This document shows positions 24,389-33,379 of a stretch of 64,000 nucleotides of DNA, one piece after another. The notes beneath the pieces are model-generated. The model was given only the letters and a program-made list of their open reading frames with translations. It searched no databases and had not been told where the DNA came from. The translations under genes and the position numbers were made by a program. How positions within the stretch are numbered: the first letter of the stretch is position 1; every line of letters starts with the position of its first letter. The stretch comes from a bacterium (GTDB lineage Bacteria; Hinthialibacterota; Hinthialibacteria; OLB16), in the NCBI GenBank assembly GCA_022072055.1, contig JAJVIK010000004.1:86810-150809 (forward strand), read 5' to 3'.

Positions 24389-27300
24389 TCAGCCCGCGGA
24401 CTTATCGCGTCGAAGATACGCGGTGAAGGCGCTGAGCTCATCCGAAATGTCCCGCTCGAAATCCTCGAGGTTGTAGGCTTTCACATCCCTAAGAATCTGC
24501 GTGATCAAGGCGTCGTTCAGGACATGCAATCGCTCGAGCTGAGTGAACGCCTGGGCCAGATGGCGCTCACGGACCCGTTGCGGATAGCGATCGTACATCC
24601 CGTAGCGCTGGAAGTTGTCCGCCGCCTTCACGAAGGTGGAGAAACTGGAAAGGGCCATCTGGTGGAGGTTGCCCTGGGCCGCCGGAGGGACCACAAGACG
24701 CACCCGATCATAGAGGCGCTCCGCCTCGCGGCGCAGGTCCGCGACCGCGATTCCAGCCTGGAAAACCTTGTAGGTGTCGATTCGGCTGGTCGGCGCGGAA
24801 GTGAGAATCATTTCATATCCCACTTCTTCCACCGGGTGCCACTGATCCAGGAAGCGAGTCATGTCATAGGTCCAGAGAACAATGTCCCGCATGTAGTCCA
24901 GCGCGTTGCGTCTCTCAATCGCGGTCTGGTTCAGCTGGTTGGCCTGGGCTTCCGCGGCTCGGAGCTGGTTGCCGATCCCGATGAAATCGATGGCCTCCGA
25001 GCCCTCCAGTTTGTTGCGGACCAGGAAAACCATGTCACGCGCTTTCTCATAGTTGTCCACCGCCGAGTTGAACACGCTCTGGGCCAGATCACGGGCTCCG
25101 ATTTCACGCGCGTTGTCGATGTCGGTGCGGACCTTCTGAACACGGAGATCGATACTGTTGAGCGCGACCTCCTGCATGCGGCCAAGTTCCGACTCCACCT
25201 GGGCAAGCGCCCTCACCCCTTGCTGATAGTAGTCCAGCTCCGGCTTGAGCCGATCCAGGACGGGATCGTATTGGACCGCGGCCACCTGCTCGCGGAGCCC
25301 GCCGCCGGTTGTCTCCACGAACTGGATCAGCCCGCCGCGCTCGACCTCGCCGATCTTGGCCACGAGCTCCTCGCGCTTCGTGTTGAGGTTGTGGATCTTG
25401 GTGGCCACAATCTGCTTGCCGACCGCGTCCTTCCCCTCTTCATAAAGGGCGAAAACCCTGGGGAGATCCGCTCGAAGAATCGCGTCATCCACCGCGCCGA
25501 TCCGGGCCGTCGCCTCGGCTAGAAAGGCGTTCCCGAAATCATCCTGCACATAGGACTTGAGCTGATTGACCAAGTTGTCGTACTCCCCTCGAACAAGCTG
25601 AGCCTCGTCCGCGAGCTTGGCAAAGGTCCGTTCGGCCTGGGCGCGTCCGGCCTCGGCTTGCTCATAGGCGGACTGGAAGCTCTCCTGGGCGAAAAGCTGC
25701 TCGGCCTGGGAAAGTGAATTGGAGGTCTCGCCGAATTCCGCTGCGGCATAGGTCGCCCCCCGGCCGGCATCCGCTTTCGCGACCTGAGCCTTCAGTTCGG
25801 CGATGGACTGGGTGGCGCGCGCGCGCCATGTCCGCACCTCGGAGGCATTGGCCTTCTCAAGGGCCGAATCCGCCAAAGTCCGAGAGGCGGCGTAATCACC
25901 CGCCTCCATCTTGTCGCGCGCCTCGGCAAGGTCGACCAGGGCCGAGGCAATCGCCTCGGAGTCATAGTCTTGAGCGAGCGCTCCGATCGCGGAGTCCGTG
26001 GCCTTCTTGGCGTTTTCGATCTGGTTCATCCGCGCTTGGATGGCAACTTCATGGGCCTCTTCCATCTTGTGAAGCGCGGCTCGGAAATCCTTGTTCAGGA
26101 AGGCCTTCCCCGACTGATCCAGGGCATCCAGCGCCTGATTGTAAAGCGCCGCCGCGTAAGATGGCGCTCCTGACTGGCGGGCGCGCAGGAGTTCGCGCTC
26201 GGCGTCCGGCTTAAGCTCTTCGGTCCTCAAACGATAGGCTTCTTGGGCGGCGGCCTCGGCGCGGGTCCGGGCCTCCTCGGAGGACTGAATGGCCGCCTTC
26301 CAGTCCGAGGTGGCGGCCCCGCCGCGGGCCTTTTCGAGGCTGCCATCAGCCTCCGCCAGCATCTCCGCGGCGCGTTCGCGCGCACCCGCGGAAACCGCCT
26401 CTCCATGCGCGCTCTCGGCCTCCGCCAAGCGGTTCTGCGCCACCTCGCGCAGACGCGCCTCCAAGCCGAGGATCTTCTGCTCGGCCTCGTCGAGAGTCTT
26501 TTCCGCGTCGGCGAAGGAGCCGATCCCGACCTGCCCGCTTGCATCCTCGATCAATCCCTGGATCGCTTGATACTCGGCGGTCACATACTGATAGGCGCCC
26601 TTGCCCTCCATCTCCAGCAAATTGTCCTGATCCTCGCGAATCCGCAGGGAGAGCTGCACCGAGCGCGCTTGTCCGATGGCTTCCTCGATCGCCCCCGCTC
26701 CGGTCTCCAACGTCGCCTCGGCATCCTCATAGAGGATATCCTCCAGTAGGCTCTTGGCACGGTCGCGCGCGGCGACCGCTTCACCATACTCCTCCGAGGC
26801 GATGCGGGCGGTATCGTACTTAAGCGACTCTTCGAGCCGAATCTCGAGCTGCTCGATCTGACGGCGGATGTCATCCTCAAGGCCACGGGTCTCGCCGCGG
26901 GCGGTGCTCAGCGCGGCGTCCGCCGTCTCGTAGGCGGCGTCAAAGTTCCCCTGCTGGAGTTGGGTGGCCGCGCCGTCGGCATCCTTCTTGGCGGCGTCAA
27001 TCTTCTCCAGTGATGCGCCCGGCTCCGCCTCGGCCAGTTTGATCAGGCGATTGGCCTGCTCGATACGGGCCCGCGCGCGCGCCTCCCGCGCCCGCTGCTC
27101 AAAAGCTCCAATGTCCCGCTCAAGTGGAGGAAACTGGGTCAGCACCGCGCGGTAGCTGGCCGCCTCCACCAGCGCCTTGGCGCTCTCGATGGCCTCGGGG
27201 ACAATTTGGGATTCGGGGACATACTTGAGCACATCCAGGTTCACGGCCCTCTTCCAGGCATCCTCAATCCGCGAGATCAGCTTCTGGGAATTGTCCTTCT

Positions 27301-27871
27301 CCAACACCGCAAGGGATGCGGTGGCCTCATCCAGGAAGGCCTTCGCCTCCTGGAGCATCTTGTCGTAACCCTGATCCCCCTCGACCACCTGAACTTGGGC
27401 TTCCTGAATCTGCGCGACCCGTTGGTCAATTCCCGCCCCGCGCTCCACCAGCGCGGTTTCCTCCGGGGCAATCGCCTTGATCTGAGCGAGAGTGGCGTTC
27501 ATGCGCTCCTGAAGCGCGATCAGATCGGTCTTCTTCTGCTGGATCACCGCCTTGGCCTGCGGAAGCCGTGAGCGGATCTGCTCGATGGTGGACAACGCCG
27601 AATCCCCAAGTCCCAACGCTTCATCGAAGTTCTTGCCCTCGACCGCCGCCTGGGAGTCGCTGAGAGCCTTATTCGCGCTGGTGAAGAGGTCCGGGAGGAA
27701 GCGGTTGGCCTGCTGCGCCTGAACATCCGCGAGCTGCGCCTCCACCTCCTGGTTCTTCTTGTTGGCCTGCATCTTCTTCCACAGGCCGCAGCCCGAAAGG
27801 GTGACCGCCAGCGCCAGCGCGAGCACGCCCAAGACATGGCGGGTCAGGCTCTTGGGGGAAGTGGGCATCAT
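24389..27871 (-). CDS. Giant coiled-coil lipoprotein with DUF4398-like repeats
   Basis: About 1160 residues. The signal 'VLALALAVTLSGC' has its lipobox Cys at residue 28, so the product is lipid-anchored. The rest is almost wholly helical, Ala/Glu/Gln/Arg-rich, with recurring units of 80-110 residues of the form 'YAAALYNQALDAL...FRAALHKMEEA' and 'YAAAEFGETSNSL...FQSAYEQAEAG'. These recall the DUF4398 lipoprotein repeat. The last 300 residues are less repetitive, with aromatic and Met content ('MRDIVLWTYDMTRFLDQWHP'). ATG 27871 overlaps the upstream stop by 4 bases; a second ATG follows directly. A long periplasmic spacer or scaffold is inferred. Confidence 0.82.
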   Translation of the reverse strand: MMPTSPKSLTRHVLGVLALALAVTLSGCGLWKKMQANKKNQEVEAQLADVQAQQANRFLPDLFTSANKALSDSQAAVEGKNFDEALGLGDSALSTIEQIRSRLPQAKAVIQQKKTDLIALQERMNATLAQIKAIAPEETALVERGAGIDQRVAQIQEAQVQVVEGDQGYDKMLQEAKAFLDEATASLAVLEKDNSQKLISRIEDAWKRAVNLDVLKYVPESQIVPEAIESAKALVEAASYRAVLTQFPPLERDIGAFEQRAREARARARIEQANRLIKLAEAEPGASLEKIDAAKKDADGAATQLQQGNFDAAYETADAALSTARGETRGLEDDIRRQIEQLEIRLEESLKYDTARIASEEYGEAVAARDRAKSLLEDILYEDAEATLETGAGAIEEAIGQARSVQLSLRIREDQDNLLEMEGKGAYQYVTAEYQAIQGLIEDASGQVGIGSFADAEKTLDEAEQKILGLEARLREVAQNRLAEAESAHGEAVSAGARERAAEMLAEADGSLEKARGGAATSDWKAAIQSSEEARTRAEAAAQEAYRLRTEELKPDAERELLRARQSGAPSYAAALYNQALDALDQSGKAFLNKDFRAALHKMEEAHEVAIQARMNQIENAKKATDSAIGALAQDYDSEAIASALVDLAEARDKMEAGDYAASRTLADSALEKANASEVRTWRARATQSIAELKAQVAKADAGRGATYAAAEFGETSNSLSQAEQLFAQESFQSAYEQAEAGRAQAERTFAKLADEAQLVRGEYDNLVNQLKSYVQDDFGNAFLAEATARIGAVDDAILRADLPRVFALYEEGKDAVGKQIVATKIHNLNTKREELVAKIGEVERGGLIQFVETTGGGLREQVAAVQYDPVLDRLKPELDYYQQGVRALAQVESELGRMQEVALNSIDLRVQKVRTDIDNAREIGARDLAQSVFNSAVDNYEKARDMVFLVRNKLEGSEAIDFIGIGNQLRAAEAQANQLNQTAIERRNALDYMRDIVLWTYDMTRFLDQWHPVEEVGYEMILTSAPTSRIDTYKVFQAGIAVADLRREAERLYDRVRLVVPPAAQGNLHQMALSSFSTFVKAADNFQRYGMYDRYPQRVRERHLAQAFTQLERLHVLNDALITQILRDVKAYNLEDFERDISDELSAFTAYLRRDKSAG

Positions 27872-28281
27872 TGCTTGTCCTCCTGATCCAATCGGAATTG
27901 GATCGAAATCAGGGTGTCCTGGAGATTCAGAAACACCATGTGCCAAAACTTCTCAATCTTGTGATAGTTATCCTTCTGCGTCTTGGAGACCTTCTCCAGG
28001 TTCACGATCATCCGCAGCAAATCAGTGAGCAACCCACCGTTGATGTACAGGTCTCCCAGCTGCTCAAAGAGGAACTGGTGTCTCCTGGCCACCTCGGATT
28101 TCATCTGGAGGAACTGGTACTCCGATTGGGAGGTCACGGGCTCTCCCAAGAATGCATGGCGGAACGCCCAATAGAACTGGGTCCACAGTTCCAGAAAGGA
28201 ACGAATCCCGGCGACACACTCCTCAAACCGCTCCCGCTCCTTGGGCGGGATAGCGGCCGAAGCGCTTTTTTTCGCGGCCAT
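27868..28281 (-). CDS. Small helical protein, paralogue of the 23859-24236 product
   Basis: 137 residues from ATG 28281, preceded by GGAGG; a GTG at 28308 is a longer option. After a basic, Ala/Ser-rich start the protein is helical, with aromatic-rich 'FLELWTQFYWAFRHAF', 'QMKSEVARRHQFLFEQ' and 'KIEKFWHMVFLNLQDTL'. No signal or membrane segment is visible, so it is probably cytoplasmic, opposite the lipoprotein encoded next. Its stop overlaps that gene's start by 4 bases, implying fixed-ratio synthesis. Homology to the 125-residue protein at 23859 is judged from matching motif order. Confidence 0.72.
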   Translation of the reverse strand: MAAKKSASAAIPPKERERFEECVAGIRSFLELWTQFYWAFRHAFLGEPVTSQSEYQFLQMKSEVARRHQFLFEQLGDLYINGGLLTDLLRMIVNLEKVSKTQKDNYHKIEKFWHMVFLNLQDTLISIQFRLDQEDKQ

Positions 28282-28351
28282 CTCTCGAAAATCCTCCACA
28301 TCCTCCACTCCCCGACACCAAGACGGGGACCAGAGACAAAAAAGCCCAAAC

Positions 28352-29602
28352 TCAGAAAGCGAATCCCAGCGCTCCCCCGGCAGGGGTTATCGGCGAGGGA
28401 ACCCCCACGTTGTATCCCGAAGGAACAGGCGGCACGCCACCCGGAATCAGGCCCGCCCCCGGTCGAATTCCGCCGCCATATCCGCCCCCGCCATACCCAC
28501 CATAGCCCCCACCATACCCGCCGTAGCCACCGTAACCGCCACCATACCCCCCAAAGCCCCCTTGCGCGCCATAGCCGCCGAGCCCCAAGTTTATGCCCGC
28601 GCGAAGCCCGAGCGTGGAAAGCGCGCCCGCGGTGCCCGAACGGTACTCCGAGAGCTGAACAGCCGAATACCCCCCCGGAAACCAGCTCGCATCCGCGATC
28701 TCAGTCCCGGCCAGGGCGGCCAGCATCTCCTTTTCCACCTTGACTTTCTTTCCAGTCGAAAGGGCCAGGTTCCAGGTGTCCACCCCTTGAGACTCCCTGC
28801 GAGACTGTTGGGAATTGGATTCCAGTCCGGTGGGCGGGTCGACCCGATCATTGAAGGGGGTTAGATCCTTCCCCTCGGCGTTCTGGTAGGCCCGGATGAT
28901 ATCCAGGCTATCCCTCATCACGAAGGCGTACATGCGCTTTTCCAGCGAGGAGAGGCGATAGACTCCGGGCCCGGTGCGAGTCTCCGGCTTCCATGGGACA
29001 TCCTCGGCGTCCCAATCGAGCGAAACCACCGGCAGATCGAAAAAGCGCTGGGGACCATCCGGGTGGGCCGCGACGGCAAACATGATGCCTTTTAACTCAT
29101 CATAGTTCGCGGCCGTGCGCGGACCGATGAAATCCGTGGAATTGACTTGGATTCGAGAGGGGACCCCATCGCGCGGGACCTCATCCCCATGCCGGCCATT
29201 GTCATATTCTCGAACTGCTTCCTTGCGGGTGAGCTTGTTGGGTTGGACAGTCACGTCATTGACAATCATCCGTCCGTCCACGGCGTCATAGATCCGGCTC
29301 GCGCCCTTCTTTTGCCAGCCCTTCTTGGCGGTGACAAAGGTCTCGGCCTGCGGCTCGGCGGGCTGGCCTGGCTGCCCCCCTTGCGCGGCTTTAACCGTAT
29401 CCTGAAAAGCTTGGTTGGCCGCGCCTGCCCCCTCGATGTAGCTTCCCGGCGCGAGACGTTCCTGGTCGGCTTGGCTCCCTACAGTGAGGTCGCTTTTTAT
29501 CTCCACTTTGGGGGGCGGGGCTTGCGCGAAGCCTAGGACCGGATGGAACAGGCATGCCCCCAGCGATGCGATCAGGCTCAAGGCGCGCTTTCCGTGTGTC
29601 AT
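28352..29602 (-). CDS. Exported protein with Gly/Tyr-rich C-terminal tail
   Basis: About 416 residues from ATG 29602. 'LSLIASLGACLFHPVLGFAQA' is a signal peptide, cleaved after AQA. The first 330 residues are soluble and mixed alpha/beta, without a motif I recognise. The tail, roughly residues 345-395, is a run of Gly-Gly-Tyr-Gly units (DNA 28480-28580), followed by Pro/Gly-rich sequence. Such tails occur in cell-wall, matrix and surface-layer proteins. It is the first gene of the leftward block and has a good promoter at 29782-29811 with a leader of about 170 bases. Confidence 0.72.
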   Translation of the reverse strand: MTHGKRALSLIASLGACLFHPVLGFAQAPPPKVEIKSDLTVGSQADQERLAPGSYIEGAGAANQAFQDTVKAAQGGQPGQPAEPQAETFVTAKKGWQKKGASRIYDAVDGRMIVNDVTVQPNKLTRKEAVREYDNGRHGDEVPRDGVPSRIQVNSTDFIGPRTAANYDELKGIMFAVAAHPDGPQRFFDLPVVSLDWDAEDVPWKPETRTGPGVYRLSSLEKRMYAFVMRDSLDIIRAYQNAEGKDLTPFNDRVDPPTGLESNSQQSRRESQGVDTWNLALSTGKKVKVEKEMLAALAGTEIADASWFPGGYSAVQLSEYRSGTAGALSTLGLRAGINLGLGGYGAQGGFGGYGGGYGGYGGYGGGYGGYGGGGYGGGIRPGAGLIPGGVPPVPSGYNVGVPSPITPAGGALGFAF

Positions 29603-29781
29603 TTTCGTACCCTCCACCCTTTCGAGACCGCCTTGCGGAGATTCAGTCCCCTTCAGCCGGTCCAGTAGCACGGCCCGAAGGAAATGCCACGAATTGGAGC
29701 GATCCTCCAGCGTGTGGGATGCGACTGCCCGGAAAATCTCACCCCTTCCGGAAAGGCGCACCTCTCCTTCCACCCCGGAAA

Positions 29782-29811
29782 AGTATATGAAGGGCCGACA
29801 AAGAGTGTCAA
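29782..29811 (-). promoter_or_regulatory. Sigma-70-type promoter for the 28352-29602 gene
   Basis: On the minus strand TTGACA (29811-29806), an 18-base spacer and TATACT (29787-29782) fit the housekeeping consensus at 11 of 12 positions. It lies about 170 bases before ATG 29602 in the 248-base gap 29603-29850, which holds no gene. Transcription would run through the envelope block towards lptE and holA. Confidence 0.6.
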
Positions 29812-29850
29812 TAAGGCGTGGATAATCCGCCGAAGGCGGCAAGCCTGGTT

Positions 29851-30375
29851 TCAGGGACGGATATCCACCTTGAAGAGCTCGGCGGCGGGGATGGAGAGCA
29901 ACCGCCTTCCCCTGTCCTCGACCTCCACGGACTCCGCCTCCCATGCTTTGAGAAGCTCCGTGGCCTCCGCGCTGAGGCGAACCGTGATTCCTGCTCCCGT
30001 GTCGTCGCGTCTGAAGTGCACGCGGATCTCCTCGCTTGGAGTCTGCCGGATGTTTCCCTTCCCCATGGTGGCGCCGGTCGCCCACTGGAGACCATCCACC
30101 AGACAGGATCGCGGGGGAGAAATCGGTCCCTGGACCTCCACGGTGAGGCCAAAGTATCGCGGGATATGATGTTGGCCGATGGCCAGCTCTCCCATCTTTG
30201 CCCCAAGGACTACAAACGGTCCCAGGTGACCATGGAAACGAACCAACTCCGCTTCCGTGACCGGCGGTGGAGCACCTGAGTCTTCTTTGGCGGGGATATC
30301 CGAGAGCGCCACTCGGAAGGATAGCAGGACCGCCAAGTTGGCCAGGAAAATCCAGGCCCGATGAGTATTTCGCAT
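29851..30375 (-). CDS. Exported FmdE-like protein
   Basis: 174 residues from ATG 30375, which has GGGAGG 6 bases upstream. A signal peptide ('AWIFLANLAVLLSFRVALS') is followed by an FmdE domain: 'FHGHLGPFVVLGAKMGELA' near residue 40 and 'DGLQWATGATMGKGNI' near residue 90. Classic FmdE proteins have a Cys in the HGH-x-C loop; here it is LGPF, so a metal site would rely on His and the later polar residues. FmdE is known from formylmethanofuran dehydrogenase operons and molybdenum-related contexts. An exported stand-alone form has no established role. It follows a prepilin gene by about 45 bases. Confidence 0.82.
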   Translation of the reverse strand: MRNTHRAWIFLANLAVLLSFRVALSDIPAKEDSGAPPPVTEAELVRFHGHLGPFVVLGAKMGELAIGQHHIPRYFGLTVEVQGPISPPRSCLVDGLQWATGATMGKGNIRQTPSEEIRVHFRRDDTGAGITVRLSAEATELLKAWEAESVEVEDRGRRLLSIPAAELFKVDIRP

Positions 30376-30419
30376 GACAGACCTCCCGCTGTGAATCGCC
30401 ATGGCATTCTCCCGACCGC

Positions 30420-31055
30420 TTAGGTTTCCGGTGGAGAGAGCCTTGGGTTTTGAGCGTTGTCCTGGTACCGCCGGCAACGGACCAAGTCACCGTCGCTCCG
30501 GGTCCCATTCGTGGGTGAATAGACCTTGTTGGCCTTGATATCGGCCCCACGATCACCATCCGGTCCGGCTGAAACCATCCGCCATTGCCCCCAGGCGGGG
30601 ATCAGCCCGGAGGCGAAGGGCGGTGGCGAGGGGCCGAAATTCGCGACATGCTGGTCCAGGTTCAGGTACTCGATCTGCTTCAGGACACTCCGAGCATCGA
30701 GATTTTCGGCGAACAAATCGGCGGGAACCGAATCGAGATACCCGACTGGGGTGGTGATGGGCGCCCCGACGAAGGCCATCAGGTCGCTGAGGGAGTTGGT
30801 TGTCGCCGGGTATTGGATCGCGCCGCCCGGATCGACTCGGCCATAGGGAGGGTATCTTCTCCAGTCCAGGGCATAGGATTCCACAGCGAGGGAAAAGGTC
30901 CGCATGTCGCTGACCACCCGCGCCGCCTTGGCTCTTATTTGAGCCTCAATCAGGTTCGGGAGCGCGATCTCCATCAGGATCAGGATGATCGCGACCACAA
31001 TCAGCAATTCGATCAGTGTGAATCCGCGCGTGGCCATCCTGGGGAGCTCTGTCAT
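30420..31055 (-). CDS. Type II/IV prepilin-like protein
   Basis: About 211 residues. The leader 'MATRG' then 'FTLIELLIVVAIILILMEIALPN' is a prepilin cleavage site (Gly-Phe) with the conserved Glu at position 5 and one N-terminal helix. The C-terminal part has 'YGRVDPGG', 'VSAGPDGDRGADI' and 'VYSPTNGTRSDGDLVR', resembling GspG-type calcium loops and shared with the three prepilins at 56899-58897. Start could be 31067, 31055 or 31037; all precede the leader. It is exported and processed by a prepilin peptidase that is not in this window. Confidence 0.88.
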   Translation of the reverse strand: MTELPRMATRGFTLIELLIVVAIILILMEIALPNLIEAQIRAKAARVVSDMRTFSLAVESYALDWRRYPPYGRVDPGGAIQYPATTNSLSDLMAFVGAPITTPVGYLDSVPADLFAENLDARSVLKQIEYLNLDQHVANFGPSPPPFASGLIPAWGQWRMVSAGPDGDRGADIKANKVYSPTNGTRSDGDLVRCRRYQDNAQNPRLSPPET

Positions 31056-31138
31056 ACGAATTATCATTTTGTATGATCGTCTGACTCAGCCCCGGAAAAG
31101 TCAAGGGAGCGACTCCGAGAGGCCCCCTCAAGGATTTC

Positions 31139-31166
31139 TTGACAGGTGAATAGGCTGCTTTACACT
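31139..31166 (+). promoter_or_regulatory. Sigma-70-type promoter for the EF-G-like gene
   Basis: TTGACA (31139-31144), a 16-base spacer and TACACT (31161-31166) form a near-consensus promoter about 105 bases before the GTPase start at 31275. The gap 31056-31274 separates divergent genes and holds no gene of its own. Confidence 0.5.
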
Positions 31167-31274
31167 TCCCGGCGATTGATTCGCATTCATCTTTACATGC
31201 TTATTTCGGACCGGTCTCGGAATCTTGCATCCGGCTGAGCGGTCCGGATGGCAGCCTTACCGGAGGGTCTGCAA

Positions 31275-33353
31275 ATGGTTGAGATCGGCAAAAAACGCAA
31301 TGTCGCCGTTGTCGCCCATCACGGGGCGGGAAAAACCAGCTTGGTGGAGGCGATTCTTTATCTGACCGGCAAAGTCGACCGCCTGGGTCGAACCGATGAT
31401 GGAACCACCTTTTCGGATTTCACCGAGGAAGAGAAAGACCGCAAGGTTTCAATCCACTCCACGCTCGTCCACCTGGAATACAACAAGCACTCGATCAACC
31501 TGCTGGACCTTCCGGGGTATTACGATTTCATCGGGGAGGTTCGAAGCTGCTTGAACGCCTGTGGCGCGGCGCTGTTTGTGATCAACGCCACCTCGCCGGT
31601 TGAGGTGGAGACTGAAAAGGCCTGGGCTTACGCCGATGAGTTCGATCTCGCAAGGATCGCGGTGGTCAACCAGCTCGACAAGGAGCGCTCGGATTTCCCC
31701 AAAGCGGTCGAGGCGCTTCAGAACTCGTTCGGCGCGCGCTGCGTGCCGATCCAAGTCCCCATCGGCAAGGAATCCGGGTTCTCCGGGGTGGTCGATCTGA
31801 TCTCGATGAAGGCCTATGGGTTCGACGCCAAGGGCAAGCACAAGGAGCTCCCCGAAATTCCCGCCGACTGCCAGGAGCTCATCTCCCGCTATCGCGAGCG
31901 GATGCTGGATTGCGCCGCGGAGGTGGATGAGGCGGTGATGGAGAAATACCTGGCGGGAGAGGATCTCACCCGCGAGGAGATGCTTGATGGTCTCAAGAAG
32001 GCGGTCGCGGCCAAGACCTGCGTGCCGATTCTCTGCTCCTCGGCCGCCAAAGCCATCGGGACCCAGCTGGTCCTTGACGCCATCGTGGATTTCCTCCCTT
32101 CGCCCGAACGCAAGAAGACCATCAAGGGGCATCGACCCGGCTCCGAGGAGCCGGTGACCCTGCAGGTCGGCAAGGATGACTCGCTCGCGGCCCTGGTCTT
32201 CAAGACCCGCATCGACCCGCACGCCGGGCGCCTTTCTCTGGTGCGGATCTGGAGCGGAACCTTCAAGCCCGACACTCCGATCCTGAACTCCACGACCGGC
32301 AACATCATCAAGGTCCACAACCTCCTCCAGGTGAATGGGAAGGAGCAGAATGTGATTCCCGAGGCGGGACCGGGGGACATCATCGGAATCGCCAAACACG
32401 ATGATGTCAGCACCAACGACACCCTCTGCTCGCCGGGGAATCCGATTGTTGTCCCCCCCACGGAATTCCCCTTCCCGCCGCTCCAGATGGCGATCCGGCC
32501 GGTTAACAAGGGGGATGACGAGAAACTCGCCTCCCACCTCCACAAGATCGAGATGGAGGACCCCACCTTCCGAGTGCGCCGCGATCAAGAGACCGGCGAG
32601 GCGGTGATCCAGGGAATGGGCGAGCTGCACCTCGACACGGTGGTGCAACACCTGAGACGTCACGCCAAGATCGAGGTGACCCTCACCGTGCCCAGGGTGG
32701 CCTACCGGGAAACGGTCACCGCGCACGCCGAGGGGATGTACCGTCACAAGAAACAGTCGGGGGGCCGCGGCCAATTCGGCGAGGTTCACCTCAAGGTGGA
32801 CCCGCTCCCGCCTGGGACCGGATTCGAGTTCGCCAACGAGGTGGTCGGCGGAGTCATCCCCACCAAATTCATCCCGGCGGTGGAAAAGGGGGTCCTCGAC
32901 ACTCTTCCCAAGGGGGTGTTCGCGGGGTACCCGGTGGTGGATGTGAAAGCCACCGTGTTCTACGGCAAGGACCACCCGGTGGATTCCTCCGAGGCGGCCT
33001 TCAAGATCGCGGCGGCGATCTGTTTCCGGAATGTGGCCCGGGAGGCCAGGCCAATCCTTAAGGAGCCGATTGTCTCCGCGACCATCGAGGTGCCCGATGA
33101 ATATCTGGGGGACACGATGTCGGACATCAGCTCTCGGCGCGGCAAGGTTCTGGGCATGGATTCGGTCAACGGCAAGCAGGTGATCCGGGCCCACATCCCG
33201 CTCGCGGAGATGTTCAGGTACTCGATTGACCTGCGCTCGATCACTCGGGGTCGCGGTTCATTCACGATGGTCCTGGACCACTACGAGCAGGTTCCCGCCG
33301 ACATCACCCAGAAGATTGTGGCGGGCGCCACGCTCATGGAGATCGAGGAATAG
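31275..33353 (+). CDS. Elongation factor G-like translational GTPase
   Basis: 692 residues starting 'MVEIGKKRNVAVVAHHGAGKTS' (G1 near residue 14). G3 reads 'DLPGYYDF' instead of the usual DTPGHVDF, and G4 is NQLD near residue 131. Domains II to V follow: 'ALVFKTRIDPHAGRLSLVR', 'DQETGEAVIQGMGELHLD', 'SGGRGQFGEVHLKV' and 'DISSRRGKVLGM'. The full set belongs to the EF-G-like group often called EF-G2, not the main translocase; its exact job is not settled for the family. GGAGGG before ATG 31275 selects that start over 31248. The transporter gene follows 26 bases later. Confidence 0.88.
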   Translation: MVEIGKKRNVAVVAHHGAGKTSLVEAILYLTGKVDRLGRTDDGTTFSDFTEEEKDRKVSIHSTLVHLEYNKHSINLLDLPGYYDFIGEVRSCLNACGAALFVINATSPVEVETEKAWAYADEFDLARIAVVNQLDKERSDFPKAVEALQNSFGARCVPIQVPIGKESGFSGVVDLISMKAYGFDAKGKHKELPEIPADCQELISRYRERMLDCAAEVDEAVMEKYLAGEDLTREEMLDGLKKAVAAKTCVPILCSSAAKAIGTQLVLDAIVDFLPSPERKKTIKGHRPGSEEPVTLQVGKDDSLAALVFKTRIDPHAGRLSLVRIWSGTFKPDTPILNSTTGNIIKVHNLLQVNGKEQNVIPEAGPGDIIGIAKHDDVSTNDTLCSPGNPIVVPPTEFPFPPLQMAIRPVNKGDDEKLASHLHKIEMEDPTFRVRRDQETGEAVIQGMGELHLDTVVQHLRRHAKIEVTLTVPRVAYRETVTAHAEGMYRHKKQSGGRGQFGEVHLKVDPLPPGTGFEFANEVVGGVIPTKFIPAVEKGVLDTLPKGVFAGYPVVDVKATVFYGKDHPVDSSEAAFKIAAAICFRNVAREARPILKEPIVSATIEVPDEYLGDTMSDISSRRGKVLGMDSVNGKQVIRAHIPLAEMFRYSIDLRSITRGRGSFTMVLDHYEQVPADITQKIVAGATLMEIEE

Positions 33354-33379
33354 AGTCCGGGAGCGGCTCCACCCCGAAC

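Noticed and set aside
31449-33194. Long minus-strand frame opposite the EF-G-like gene
   Set aside because: Hydrophilic shadow without motifs; the plus strand has all EF-G domains.
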